Assembly: GCF_013155545.1 (NCBI RefSeq)
Contig: NZ_JABJVV010000010.1
Coordinates: 1 to 64,000 of the forward strand
Direction of reading: 5' to 3'
Length of the DNA: 64,000 nucleotides
From: Caenimonas soli
Lineage (GTDB): Bacteria > Pseudomonadota > Gammaproteobacteria > Burkholderiales > Burkholderiaceae_C
In this document: positions 26,916-35,809 of the stretch, in pieces
How the letters are laid out: the number at the start of each line of letters is the position of its first letter
Numbering within the stretch: position 1 is the first letter of the stretch
Made by a program: the position numbers and the translations under genes
Notes under the pieces: model-generated
The model's database searches: none
Told to the model about the DNA's origin: nothing
Seen by the model: the letters and a program-made list of their open reading frames with translations, nothing else

Positions 26916-27688
26916 ATAGCGACAACGTTTCTTTCGGCCTGGCGGGCCGTGTCTGTATCGTCACCGGCGGCGCCCAGGGCATAGGCGAAGCCTGCGCGCG
27001 GCGCTTTGCCCGCGAAGGCGGCAAGGCCGTCATCATCGACGTGGACGACGCGCGCGGCCAGGCACTGGCCAAGGCGCTGGACGGCCTGTACCTGCATTGC
27101 GACGTCGGCGACAAGTCCCAAGTCGATGCCGTCGTGGCGCGGACCATCGAGGCTCATGGCCGCATCGACGTATTGGTCAACAACGCGGGCATCTTCAAGG
27201 CGGCCGATTTCCTGGACGTCACCGAAGCCGATTTCGACGCGGTGCTGCGCGTCAACCTCAAGGGTTCGTTCCTCATGGGGCAGGCCGTCGCCCGCCAGAT
27301 GGTTGCGGCGGGCAAAGGCAGCATCGTCAACATGAGTTCGGTCAACGCCACCCTGGCGATCCCCAACATCTCCAGCTACAACGTGAGCAAGGGCGGCATC
27401 AACCAGCTCACCCGCGTGATGGCGCTGGCACTGGCCGACAAGGGCGTCCGTGTGAATGCCGTGGCGCCCGGCACCATCGCCACCGAGCTGGCCGCCAAGG
27501 CCGTGCTGACCACCGAGGAGGCCCAGAAGCGGATCATGAGCCGCACGCCCATGAAGCGGCTGGGCGAGCCCTGGGAGATCGCCGACACCGTCGCCTACCT
27601 GGCGAGCGATGCCGCCAGCTACATCACCGGTGAGATCGTGGTGGTCGACGGCGGGCGCATGACGCTCAACTACACCGTACCGGTATAA
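26912..27688 (+). CDS. SDR oxidoreductase (sugar dehydrogenase type)
   Basis: SDR of 258 residues beginning at the ATGA overlap with dgoA; an ATG 21 bases earlier lies inside dgoA. TGGAQGIG, NNAGIFK, catalytic Ser in NMSSVNAT and Tyr/Lys in SSYNVSKGG are intact. It resembles glucose/galactose 1-dehydrogenases and gluconate-type dehydrogenases. It could form the aldonate from an aldose (amino sugar) or adjust stereochemistry; its substrate cannot be read. Its stop abuts the convergent thioredoxin-fold gene. Confidence 0.85.
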   Translation: MNSDNVSFGLAGRVCIVTGGAQGIGEACARRFAREGGKAVIIDVDDARGQALAKALDGLYLHCDVGDKSQVDAVVARTIEAHGRIDVLVNNAGIFKAADFLDVTEADFDAVLRVNLKGSFLMGQAVARQMVAAGKGSIVNMSSVNATLAIPNISSYNVSKGGINQLTRVMALALADKGVRVNAVAPGTIATELAAKAVLTTEEAQKRIMSRTPMKRLGEPWEIADTVAYLASDAASYITGEIVVVDGGRMTLNYTVPV

Positions 27689-28270
27689 CTAGTTCGCCGG
27701 CACATCCAGGCCCAGCAGCTTCGCCAGCTCGGGCGTCGGCAAGCCTCCTTCCCGGCTCACCAGCGCACCGGTCTTCGCATGCTGGCCGACGATGGTGGGG
27801 ATGGAGGTGAAGCCGAAGCGGTTCATGAGCGCCGTGTTCTTCAGCACGACCGCCCTCTGCGCCTCGATGTCCCCTTCCGCCTGGATGCCGCCCTTGCCGG
27901 CAGACATGGACGCTTCGTGCTCGTCCATGGCCGACACGGGATTCTTGGAGGCGAGCAAGGCCGCCCCCTGCGTCTGGCTGTTCTTGTTCATGATTGCCAC
28001 CGGCACCCAGATGAACTTGGCCTGGGTTCGCAGGGGCTTGGCCGCATTCCAGAGCGCCGCGCAGTGCGGGCACTGCGGGTCGAAGAACACGTACACGGTT
28101 CGCGCGCTGATGGACGAGCCCAGGGTGAAGCCGGTCGCCTCGGCCTCGATGGCGGATATGGAGACCGGCACTCCGGCGGCCGCCTTGGCGCCTTCGGGTG
28201 GCGGCGAATCCTTGCAGCCGGAAACCAGGAGGCCGGCAGCCAGCGCGGCAATAAGGAAAAGTGTTTTCAT
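27689..28270 (-). CDS. DsbG/DsbC-like lipoprotein thioredoxin
   Basis: Protein of 193 residues with a lipoprotein signal (LLVSGC, Cys19) and a thioredoxin active site CPHC in YVFFDPQCPHCAALW. A cis-proline follows in TSIPTIV. The N-terminal dimerisation domain of true DsbG/DsbC is missing, so it is a shortened, membrane-tethered version. Its start overlaps the stop of the large membrane-anchored protein upstream (ATGA), so it may form or isomerise disulfides in that partner. Confidence 0.82.
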   Translation of the reverse strand: MKTLFLIAALAAGLLVSGCKDSPPPEGAKAAAGVPVSISAIEAEATGFTLGSSISARTVYVFFDPQCPHCAALWNAAKPLRTQAKFIWVPVAIMNKNSQTQGAALLASKNPVSAMDEHEASMSAGKGGIQAEGDIEAQRAVVLKNTALMNRFGFTSIPTIVGQHAKTGALVSREGGLPTPELAKLLGLDVPAN

Positions 28271-30387
28271 GCTCGGGACTCGGATATGGATCCCGGAACT
28301 TTAACCTCGGCGGCGCGCAGCTCGGCGCAACGCTTCACCAAGGCCCTGTGGATCTGGGCGTGGCGCTGGGCGAATTCATCCGTACCGCGCGGCGGTGCCA
28401 AGGCGGCCAGCTTCTCGCCGCAGTTCCAACGGTTCAGCTCCGGGCCCAGCGCGATCAGATAACGTTCCAGCGTGGCGAGGCTGCTGTCGGCCCGGGCCGC
28501 GCGGTAACGCTCCAGCTCGGAGACGATTCCCTGCCACCGTGCCAGCGCCTGACCCGAGGCGGCAGGCGCGTCCGCGTGGGCCAGCAGGGGCGCCACCTGG
28601 CGGCCAAGCTCGTCCAGGCTGGCGAACTGCTCCATGAGGGCCTGGCGCATGGCCGGGACATCCGCTACGGCGAAGGCCTGCAGCAAGGGCGAGCCCTCCC
28701 CCTGCCACCAGCCGAAGTCAACGGCAAGTTCCGAATACAGGAGCGACCGGCGCATGGCTTCCTCGGCCAGCGTGAGGCGTCCCTGCACATCGCCTGCCAG
28801 CAGTGTGCGCAGCCTCTCGGCGCTGTGCCGGGCGCCGAGTTCAGCCAGCAGCGTCCGCGCCCTGGCGAGCTGCTCGCGCTGCGCCCGGAACGCCGCGGCG
28901 TCAATCGCCGTGGGCGGCTCGGCGGGGCCCAGCGGGCTCATTGCTTCGATGATCCGGTCCTGCACCAGCTGGGCCAGTTGCGCATCCACGATCCGTGCGA
29001 CTGCGCCGCGCAGCGCCGGCGGGAATTTCGGCAGGCCCTCGGCAACGACGCGCCGGCGCACCTGGCCCATGGCAACCGCTTGCTCCAGCCGCTGGGTGTC
29101 CCAGGAGACGAGCGAAGCCTCTCCCACCGGGAACCCGCCGTCGCCCGCCGGCACCATGAAGGGCTCCCGCAGCAGCGCAACCAGTCCATCGCGCAGCGCC
29201 GCCCGCTCGGGCGACAGCACCAGACGGCCATTGCCCGGAGCCCAGACCAGCGACGGCTCGCCACCGTTGCGGAAGGTTGCCACGAACTGCCCGCGAAAGC
29301 GCAGCAGCGCCTGATCCGACTGGCGACGCACCTGATCGACTGCTTCGGGTCCCAACAGCAGCGGTATGGCCGCGGCGCCAGCCAGCAGCTTCTCATGCGC
29401 CGGTCCCAGGCTGGGCGCTCCGCTGTGCATCCAGGCGTAGTCGGTATGGGCCAGCAGAACCTGCTGGTGGTCGAGCGCCAGCACTAATTCGCGCAAGGCT
29501 TGCAAGGTCTCGCCCGGGGTGCCCGGCCTGGCGCCGGGCGCGAACAGGAGCTGCGTGCGCTGCGCGAGAAATACTTCGGTGGCGAGCAGTTCGTTGCGCT
29601 CGAACAAACGCGCGTCCAATGCACTCATGGCCTTGCCCAGGCTGCAGCGCGCCGCTTGCTGCAAGCGGGCCGTGCCGAGCGCGGCATGGGCGGCCTCGGT
29701 GGGCCTGAAACCGCGCCGCACGAACCCGGTGCTGCGCGCCAGGCGCCCGGGCAACTCGGCGCCGAGCGTGTAGCGCACCAGCAGCCGCAGGTCTTCGGAA
29801 TCGGCCGGGCCGGGGCCTTGCAAGGCGGTCATTGCCTGCAGTGCCTGATCGAGTTGCCCGACGCGCGCAAGGTAGTCCCGCGCAGCAGCGAACTCGGGTG
29901 ATTCGAGCGGACCGCTATGCGCCATCAGCGGCGGCCGCACGCAGTCCCTCACCGCCTGCAGCTCAGCGGTGCCGCCGTCCAGCGGCACCCCCGTGATCTG
30001 GCTGGCCACGAAGTGGACCTCGCGGCGCATCGTTTCCACCGCGATCTCGCTGAACGCGCGCTCGATGCGCAGGCCCACGCGTTCCTTGAGGGTATCGAAC
30101 ACGCGCCAGGAACCCGGTATGAAGAGCGTCCATACCGTCTCCTCCTGCAGGCGCTCGGCGGCCGCAAGCAGGGTCAGGGCCTTGCTGCGATACCACTCGC
30201 GCGGGATCGCTTCGCCCTGCAGCGCCATGCGTTCGCGCAAGGTCGCGTCGGCGCGGATCTGCAGCAGGGTATTCACGAGATCGTCGTTCCACGCATCGAG
30301 CTTCACCGCGGCCACCCCCAAGGCGACCATCCAGGCGCCCAGCGCCAGGGCCGCAACGCTGCGCAGCAGCCGGCCCGCGTGTCTCAT
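28267..30387 (-). CDS. Large membrane-anchored periplasmic protein, unknown (weak IcmF/TssM-like impression)
   Basis: Protein of 706 residues starting at 30387. One transmembrane segment (about residues 9-28) follows a basic N-terminus, so the rest is probably periplasmic. It is mostly helical, Ala/Leu/Arg-rich, with only a few cysteines. Parts such as the DYLARVGQLDQALQAMTALQ region loosely recall the periplasmic part of IcmF/TssM secretion proteins, but I see no diagnostic motif and no other type VI genes nearby. Both neighbours overlap it by 4 bases, which indicates a three-gene unit. Function unknown. Confidence 0.6.
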   Translation of the reverse strand: MRHAGRLLRSVAALALGAWMVALGVAAVKLDAWNDDLVNTLLQIRADATLRERMALQGEAIPREWYRSKALTLLAAAERLQEETVWTLFIPGSWRVFDTLKERVGLRIERAFSEIAVETMRREVHFVASQITGVPLDGGTAELQAVRDCVRPPLMAHSGPLESPEFAAARDYLARVGQLDQALQAMTALQGPGPADSEDLRLLVRYTLGAELPGRLARSTGFVRRGFRPTEAAHAALGTARLQQAARCSLGKAMSALDARLFERNELLATEVFLAQRTQLLFAPGARPGTPGETLQALRELVLALDHQQVLLAHTDYAWMHSGAPSLGPAHEKLLAGAAAIPLLLGPEAVDQVRRQSDQALLRFRGQFVATFRNGGEPSLVWAPGNGRLVLSPERAALRDGLVALLREPFMVPAGDGGFPVGEASLVSWDTQRLEQAVAMGQVRRRVVAEGLPKFPPALRGAVARIVDAQLAQLVQDRIIEAMSPLGPAEPPTAIDAAAFRAQREQLARARTLLAELGARHSAERLRTLLAGDVQGRLTLAEEAMRRSLLYSELAVDFGWWQGEGSPLLQAFAVADVPAMRQALMEQFASLDELGRQVAPLLAHADAPAASGQALARWQGIVSELERYRAARADSSLATLERYLIALGPELNRWNCGEKLAALAPPRGTDEFAQRHAQIHRALVKRCAELRAAEVKVPGSISESRA

Positions 30388-30593
30388 GTAGTCCCCGCCG
30401 TCAATTGCTCGGCGTCCAGCACTTCGCGCACTGGCCACGAATGCCAGAGCCAGAGCACTTCGGATATTCCGAGCAGCGCGATCGCGAGCAGCAGGAACGG
30501 CCACACCCGCCGCCACGAGCGCAGACGCCGCGACCCTATGGCCAAACGGTGGCTGAGCTTGGCGCCCGATCGCGCCGGCATGTGGTTGTGCAT
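30384..30593 (-). CDS. Small single-pass membrane protein, unknown
   Basis: A 69-residue protein with a basic N-terminus (about residues 7-28) and one transmembrane helix (WPFLLLAIALLGISEVLWLW). Its stop overlaps the start of the 706-residue protein (ATGA), which supports it as a real gene and a likely membrane partner. A second ATG four codons in is also possible. No family recognised. Confidence 0.6.
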   Translation of the reverse strand: MHNHMPARSGAKLSHRLAIGSRRLRSWRRVWPFLLLAIALLGISEVLWLWHSWPVREVLDAEQLTAGTT

Positions 30594-30594
30594 A

Positions 30595-30613
30595 GCTTCG
30601 AAATTATCGAAGC
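30595..30613. promoter_or_regulatory. Palindrome upstream of the membrane-protein operon
   Basis: GCTTCGA-AATTA-TCGAAGC is a perfect 7-bp inverted repeat ending 2 bases before the start codon of the small membrane protein. It could be an operator or an mRNA hairpin hiding the start. No regulator gene is adjacent, other than the more distant MarR gene at 31893. Confidence 0.4.
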
Positions 30614-30667
30614 GCCGCTGCGCGCCGTGGGCCGCGCGCAGCGTGTGTTTCTCAGTTCAACGTTCGC

Positions 30668-31900
30668 TTACGCCGTTGCAGGCCTGGGCACCACCGGCAG
30701 CAGAGCCTCGCGGATCGGCAGGTGGATCAGCGCCGCGCCCACCGCCAGCACGATGTCGATGTACCAGACCCAGTCGTACGAGCCGGTGGCCTCGAAGACC
30801 CTGCCGCCCAGCCAGGCGCCCAGGAAACCGCCAACCTGGTGCGTGAGCATCACGATGCCGAACAGGGTGGCCATGTTGGCGGGGCCGAAGAACTTGGCCA
30901 CCAGCCCCGCCGTGGGCGGCACCGTGGACAGGAACGTGAGGCCCATGACGGCAGCGAACACCAGCATGACCGGGCCCGTCTTGGGTGCCAGGAGGAACAC
31001 GATCACAGCCAGGGCACGCGCCGTGTAGACCAGCGCCAGCAGCGACTTCATGCGCCAGCGTCCCACGGCCCAGCCCATGGCGACGCTGCCGACGATGTTG
31101 AACAGCCCGATCATGGCCAGCGACCAGCCGGCCCATTCGGTGGGCAGGCCGCAGGATGCGATCACGCCCGGCAAGTGGGTGGCGAGGAAGGCCACGTGAA
31201 AGCCGCAGACGAAGAATCCAGCGCCCAGCATCAGGTAGCTGGGGTTGCGCAAGGCCGTACGGATGGCTTCGCGGGTGCCCACCACTTTCTGCCCCGCAGG
31301 CGCCGACTGCAGGGAGTTGCCCTTGAGCAGGAAGGCAGCCGGAAGGCACAGCAAGACGACCAGGCCCATGGCCTGCATGGCACCAGCCCAGCCGATGCCC
31401 GCCATCAGCGCCGCAGCGATCGGCGCCATCAGGAACTGGCCGAAGGAGCCCCCCGCATTCACGATGCCGGTGGCCAGGCCGCGCTTCTCGGCGGGGATCA
31501 GCCGCGTGGTCGCCGCCATCAGCACAGCCGGGCCCGCCATCCCCGCCCCGCCGGCCGACAAGACGCCAATGGCGAAGATCAGTCCCGCGGTCGTGGTCAT
31601 GTACGGCGTGATGAACGTGCCCAGCGCGACCAGCAGCGCCCCGGCGAAGAGAACCCGGCCGGCGCCGACCTTGTCGGCCATGGCACCTGCAAACGGCTGG
31701 GTCAGCCCCCACCAGAGCTGGCCGAAGGCGAAGGCCAGGCTGATGCTGCCGAGGCCCAGGCCGGTTGCCGTGTTGAGCGGGGACAGGAACAAGCCCATGG
31801 TTTGGCGCGTGCCCATGGTCAGGGCGAAAGTGCCGGCGGCGGCCAGCAATACGATCCAGAAGGCCATGCGCCGGCCTTCGATGTTCGTCGGGCTATTCAT
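30668..31900 (-). CDS. MFS transporter
   Basis: Major facilitator of 410 residues starting at 31900, with GGAGA placed 6 bases before it; an ATG four codons upstream is less well placed. About twelve hydrophobic segments; the loop 2-3 motif is GAMADKVGAGRVL. It resembles the CynX/NimT and oxalate-formate antiporter-like groups that move organic acids or cyanate. It overlaps the MarR gene by 8 bases, so MarR and pump are co-transcribed. Substrate unknown. Confidence 0.88.
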   Translation of the reverse strand: MNSPTNIEGRRMAFWIVLLAAAGTFALTMGTRQTMGLFLSPLNTATGLGLGSISLAFAFGQLWWGLTQPFAGAMADKVGAGRVLFAGALLVALGTFITPYMTTTAGLIFAIGVLSAGGAGMAGPAVLMAATTRLIPAEKRGLATGIVNAGGSFGQFLMAPIAAALMAGIGWAGAMQAMGLVVLLCLPAAFLLKGNSLQSAPAGQKVVGTREAIRTALRNPSYLMLGAGFFVCGFHVAFLATHLPGVIASCGLPTEWAGWSLAMIGLFNIVGSVAMGWAVGRWRMKSLLALVYTARALAVIVFLLAPKTGPVMLVFAAVMGLTFLSTVPPTAGLVAKFFGPANMATLFGIVMLTHQVGGFLGAWLGGRVFEATGSYDWVWYIDIVLAVGAALIHLPIREALLPVVPRPATA

Positions 31901-32348
31901 CGATCTCTCCATCGGGTAGGGGTGAAAGAAGTGACAGGCACTCGTCGATCAGCGCATGCAGTTCGACGACGCGGCGCGGGCCGAGCGTCTGGTTGATGCC
32001 CTCCTGCGCCACGCGCCAGCGGCGCTGAGCCTCCTGACGCTTTTCGCGGCCCGCGTCGGTGACACTGACCAGGCGGCTACGCCCGTCGGCGCCGGGGCCG
32101 AGCTCCAGCCAGCCGGCATCGATGAGCGGGCGCAGGTTGCGGCTGATTGTGGAAACACCGATCTTCATCTCGCGCGCCAGATCGCCGGGGCGGATGGGAC
32201 CGAGCTTGACCACATAGGACAGCAGCGAATACTGCGTGCCCTTGAGCCCCGTCTTGCCGACCTCGGCGTCGTAGTGCTGCGCCACGCGGCGCATCAGCTG
32301 GCGCAGCTTGATGTTGGTGCAGCCCTGCGGCTTGACAGCGGTGTCCAT
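31893..32348 (-). CDS. MarR-family regulator
   Basis: Regulator of 151 residues starting at 32348 (MDTAVKPQGCTNIKLRQLMR). The winged helix-turn-helix lies at about residues 50-100, with GDLAREMKIGVSTISRNLRPL as recognition region and DGRSRLVSVTDAG as wing. It is divergent from a thioesterase gene, and the 55-base gap holds a TTGCA-type palindrome. It probably represses both itself plus the MFS gene and the thioesterase. Confidence 0.9.
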   Translation of the reverse strand: MDTAVKPQGCTNIKLRQLMRRVAQHYDAEVGKTGLKGTQYSLLSYVVKLGPIRPGDLAREMKIGVSTISRNLRPLIDAGWLELGPGADGRSRLVSVTDAGREKRQEAQRRWRVAQEGINQTLGPRRVVELHALIDECLSLLSPLPDGEIDE

Positions 32349-32363
32349 GTTGATTATTGTACC

Positions 32364-32383
32364 TGCAACTGTTGCATATGCAA
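32364..32383. promoter_or_regulatory. Predicted MarR operator
   Basis: Two overlapping palindromes, TGCAAC-T-GTTGCA (32364-32376) and TTGCAT-ATGCAA (32372-32383), sit midway between the divergent MarR and thioesterase genes. The repeated TTGCA half-sites fit a MarR dimer or tandem dimers. Confidence 0.6.
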
Positions 32384-32403
32384 GTTTAATTCGAGGAACC
32401 CCC

Positions 32404-32949
32404 ATGACCCAGATGAACCAGCTCGAGGCCTGGCTGGCCCAGGAGCGAGAAGTGATGGCGCGGCTCGATGCCGGCGCCGGCGCCGGTGTGGCGCGCCCCG
32501 AGCAGGTGGCCGGCAAGAGCGGGCTGGAAATGCTGCAAGCCATGCTGCGCGGAGAGCTGCCCTACCCGCCGATCGCCAAGACGCTGGACTTCTCGCTGCT
32601 GGAAGTGGAGGAAGGCCGCGCCGTGTTCCAGGGAACCCCGGGCCCCGCCCACCTCAACCCGATGGGCACCATCCACGGGGGCTGGTACGCTACCCTGCTC
32701 GATTCCGCATTGGGCTGCGCCGTGCACACCATGATGCCCCCCGGGCGTGGCTACACCACGGCCGAACTGGGCGTGAACCTCGTGCGTGCCATCGGCGCCA
32801 AGGCGCCGCGCGTGCGGGCCGAGGGCAAGGTCATTCATTGCGGCAGGCAGCTGGCCACGGCCGAAGCGCGGCTGTACGGACCGGACGGCACCCTGTACGC
32901 CCACGGCACCACGACGTGCCTGGTGTTCGAGCTGCCTGCGCAGAAGTAA
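32404..32949 (+). CDS. PaaI-family hotdog thioesterase
   Basis: Protein of 181 residues from the ATG at 32404. The hotdog core starts at about residue 60. NPMGTIHGGWYATLLDSALGCAV carries the HGG motif of PaaI-type acyl-CoA thioesterases, and TTAELGVNLVRAI is the following conserved strand. The first 55 residues are an extra helical part. It would hydrolyse a CoA thioester in the cytoplasm, possibly linked to the aromatic or organic acid handled by the MarR/MFS pair. Confidence 0.85.
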   Translation: MTQMNQLEAWLAQEREVMARLDAGAGAGVARPEQVAGKSGLEMLQAMLRGELPYPPIAKTLDFSLLEVEEGRAVFQGTPGPAHLNPMGTIHGGWYATLLDSALGCAVHTMMPPGRGYTTAELGVNLVRAIGAKAPRVRAEGKVIHCGRQLATAEARLYGPDGTLYAHGTTTCLVFELPAQK

Positions 32950-33630
32950 TCAAAGGCCGCGCAGAAAGCCTGGCACCGGCCGGCCCACCGAGGCCAGCCA
33001 GGCTGCCATGGCGCGGGCCACGGTACGCACCGCGGGCCGCTGCGTCACCCGGTCCCGCCATGCCAGGAGCCTGGGCGTGGCTTGCGTGAGCGGTGCGCCC
33101 TGGCGCTCGCCGAACAGCGCCGCCATGTAGAAGGCGATGTCGGCGAAGGAATAACCGCCGGCCAGAAAATCGCGGCCCTCCAGCAAGGCTTCCATGTCGG
33201 CGTAGTAGCGGGTTGCCGCTTCGATGGCGGCAAGGGCGGCCTCCCCTTGGAGTTCGCTTTGGAGTCCCATCAGGCGCACGACATGCGGGAAATAGACCTC
33301 ATCCGATTTGTGCTCCAGCAGCCTGGCGCGGGCCCGCTCACGTGGCTCTTGGGGCCACAGCGCAGGCGTGGGCTGCAGGTCCTCCAGGTACTCGAAGATC
33401 TGGGTCGAGTCGAAGATCTCCAAGTCGCCGTGTACCAGGACCGGCACCTGCCGCTTGGGATTGATGCGCAGCACCTCCGGGTGCTTGGGCGTGTACAAGG
33501 CCGTGAAGTCGAAAGGGACCATCACGAGATCGAACTCCAGCCCCTTCTCCAGCGCGGCTATCTGGGCCTTGGCTCCGAACATGCTGAGCGGCCCGGAATA
33601 CAGGGTGAATCGGTTGGAAGATGTCGCCAT
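32950..33630 (-). CDS. Glutathione S-transferase
   Basis: Protein of 226 residues starting at 33630 (MATSSNRFTLYSGPLS). The N-terminal thioredoxin-like domain includes RQVPVLVHGDLEIFDSTQIFEYLED, which has the cis-Pro and the glutathione-binding Asp/Ser pair. The helical C-terminal domain contains FLAGGYSFADIAFYM. Its stop is immediately adjacent to the stop of the convergent thioesterase. Specific substrate unknown. Confidence 0.88.
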   Translation of the reverse strand: MATSSNRFTLYSGPLSMFGAKAQIAALEKGLEFDLVMVPFDFTALYTPKHPEVLRINPKRQVPVLVHGDLEIFDSTQIFEYLEDLQPTPALWPQEPRERARARLLEHKSDEVYFPHVVRLMGLQSELQGEAALAAIEAATRYYADMEALLEGRDFLAGGYSFADIAFYMAALFGERQGAPLTQATPRLLAWRDRVTQRPAVRTVARAMAAWLASVGRPVPGFLRGL

Positions 33631-33634
33631 GCGC

Positions 33635-34846
33635 TCAGGCCCGCAAGAGGTGCTCCAGCAGCAGGCCCGCCGCCAGGCAATCGCTGTCATTGCCGGGCGG
33701 CGCAATGAATTGCACGCCCATCGGGCGGTTGTTGACGCCCACGGCGCCGGGCACGTTCAGGCAGGGCGTGCCGAGCAGGGTCCAGGCGCGGTTGAAGGTC
33801 GAAGCACCCGTGCTTGCATTTCCCATGGGGGGCTCGTCCGGCGCGCTGGGCGTCAGGAGCACGTCGACACCCGCGAGCCATTCGCGGCACCGCAAACGCG
33901 CCTCGCGCGCAACCGCCTGCGCAGCCGCATACGCTTCATCGGTGATCTTGGCACTGGCCAGCAGGTATTCGCGCAGCAGCGGCGAAAGCCGGTCCAGGCC
34001 GGTGTCCGTTTCCAGCGCGAGGGCCCGCGCGGCTTCCCAACCCTGCACGGTGTCGTGGGCGGTGAAGGCCTCGGCGGCCCAGGAGGGCAAGGTACAGGGC
34101 ACGAGGCGCGCGCCTGCGGCTCGCAAGACTTCGGTGGCTCGCGCCATCGCCCGCTGGGCGCTCGCCGATATTTCTCCCCAGGGATAGGCATCCGGAACGC
34201 CGATGGTCCACTCCCCCGGCTCACGCGACGCGGGCGGCATGATGCGTTGGCCGCTGGCTGCCCGCGCGAACTCGCTGACCTCGGCGACCGTGCGCGCGAA
34301 CAGTCCGACGGTGTCGAGTGACCAGGCGAAGCATTTCATTCCCGCGGTGGGCAGCACACCGAAGCTGGGCTTGAAGCCGGCGATGCCGCAGTACGAGGCC
34401 GGCCGGATGGTGGAGCCGCCGGTCTGCGAGCCGACGGACAGCGGGACCAGGCCCGCCGCCACGGCGGCCGCGGAACCGGCGGACGAACCACCGGGCGTGC
34501 AGCCCGGGGCCGCGGGATTGAGCGTACAGGCGGGCTCCAGGTAAGCGAATTCGGTCGTCACCGACTTGCCGATCACGAGCCCACCGGCATTGCGGATGAT
34601 GCCGACCATCGCCGCTTCGGTGGACGGCTGGTGGCCCGAGTAGATCGGCGAACCGTATGCCGTCGGAAAGTCCGCCGTGTCGAAGATGTCCTTGACGGCA
34701 ATCAGCTTTCCGGCGAGCGGACCGGTGAGTTGCCGCGCCATGCTGGAGGCCGAGGCGTCGTCGCGCACTGCCGTAAATGCCTTCAGGCTCGGATTGGCCG
34801 TCCTAATCGCTGCCAGGGCTTGCGCTACGTTGTCGGGCGTGGCCAT
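33635..34846 (-). CDS. Amidase (amidase-signature family)
   Basis: Enzyme of 403 residues from 34846, with AAGG upstream. The Ser-cisSer-Lys triad is visible: Lys in IAVKDIFDT, the GGSSAGSAAAVAAGLVP glycine/serine run and the nucleophile in GSQTGGSTIRPASYCG. Similar proteins are often labelled AtzF/GatA-like amidases; nothing indicates a GatCAB role here. Located 4 bases after the start of the GST gene on the same strand, so they may be co-transcribed. Confidence 0.88.
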   Translation of the reverse strand: MATPDNVAQALAAIRTANPSLKAFTAVRDDASASSMARQLTGPLAGKLIAVKDIFDTADFPTAYGSPIYSGHQPSTEAAMVGIIRNAGGLVIGKSVTTEFAYLEPACTLNPAAPGCTPGGSSAGSAAAVAAGLVPLSVGSQTGGSTIRPASYCGIAGFKPSFGVLPTAGMKCFAWSLDTVGLFARTVAEVSEFARAASGQRIMPPASREPGEWTIGVPDAYPWGEISASAQRAMARATEVLRAAGARLVPCTLPSWAAEAFTAHDTVQGWEAARALALETDTGLDRLSPLLREYLLASAKITDEAYAAAQAVAREARLRCREWLAGVDVLLTPSAPDEPPMGNASTGASTFNRAWTLLGTPCLNVPGAVGVNNRPMGVQFIAPPGNDSDCLAAGLLLEHLLRA

Positions 34847-34908
34847 TGGGTTGCCTTGAAGAGCTTGACAGCTTATCCACGGCGCCGCGATTCGGCAACA
34901 GCAAACAG

Positions 34909-35388
34909 TCAGGCGTTGGCTGGCCTGGCCCGAAAAAGCGCCTTCTCGAGCTTTATCGCATCGATCATGCCGCGGTAATAGCCTGGCACGATGCCCTGGC
35001 GCCGGTATCCCTGGTCCTGGTAGAACGCGAGGGCAGCCTCGTTGTCCGCGCGCGCTTCCACCTGGATGTGTTCCAGCCCGGCCGTGACCGCGCATTTCTC
35101 CAGCCACGCCAGCAGCAAGGCGCCCAGCCCGCGCTTTCTGTGGTCGAGGTGCACCCCGAGGAGCACCAGGTGGGCGCGGCGCTCGCCGTAGCGCATGATG
35201 CCGAACCCCAGGAGGGCATCCTGTTCGCGGACCACGGCCACGTTGGTGGACGGGTCATGGATGGCTTTGAGGACGCGGGCCTGCGTCCAACTCCAGCCCA
35301 GCCCGTACTCGATGTACTCGCGCGACATCTCGGCAATGTCGCGCGCATGCGCCGGGACGGCGAGGCTGATGTGAGGGCTGAGGATCAT
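34909..35388 (-). CDS. GNAT-family N-acetyltransferase
   Basis: Acetyltransferase of 159 residues. The acetyl-CoA loop is [15 protein letters not shown] and the later [25 protein letters not shown] is the usual C-terminal motif B. The resemblance is to RimI-like or small-molecule acetyltransferases; the acceptor is unknown. It is divergent from gloA with only 25 bases between the start codons. Confidence 0.87.
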   Translation of the reverse strand: MILSPHISLAVPAHARDIAEMSREYIEYGLGWSWTQARVLKAIHDPSTNVAVVREQDALLGFGIMRYGERRAHLVLLGVHLDHRKRGLGALLLAWLEKCAVTAGLEHIQVEARADNEAALAFYQDQGYRRQGIVPGYYRGMIDAIKLEKALFRARPANA

Positions 35389-35413
35389 GGCCTTGCCGCA
35401 TCATAATTCGCCC

Positions 35414-35809
35414 ATGAGACTTCTACACACCATGCTGCGCGTGGGCGACCTGCAGCGATCCATCGATTTCTACACCCGCGTGCTCGGGATGAAGCTGCTG
35501 CGCACCACCGAGCGGCCGGAGCAGAAGTACTCGCTGGCTTTTGTCGGCTACGGCACAAACCCGGACCACGCCGAGATCGAGCTGACCTACAACTACGGCG
35601 TGGACAGCTACGAGATGGGCACGGCCTATGGCCACATCGCGCTGGGCGTTGCGGACGTGTATGCGGCCTGCGAGAAGATCCGCGCCGGCGGCGGCAACAT
35701 CACCCGCGAGCCGGGGCCGGTCAAGGGCGGCACCAGCGTGATCGCCTTCGTCACCGATCCCGACGGCTACAAGATCGAATTGATCGAGCGGGCCAGCGAA
35801 TCAGCGTAG
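35414..35809 (+). CDS. gloA: Lactoylglutathione lyase (glyoxalase I)
   Basis: Enzyme of 131 residues that isomerises the methylglyoxal-glutathione adduct. The four metal ligands sit in [28 protein letters not shown] and [23 protein letters not shown] is the conserved first repeat. The start at 35414 matches other GloA proteins. Its last 9 bases overlap the end of convergent eda. Confidence 0.95.
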   Translation: MRLLHTMLRVGDLQRSIDFYTRVLGMKLLRTTERPEQKYSLAFVGYGTNPDHAEIELTYNYGVDSYEMGTAYGHIALGVADVYAACEKIRAGGGNITREPGPVKGGTSVIAFVTDPDGYKIELIERASESA

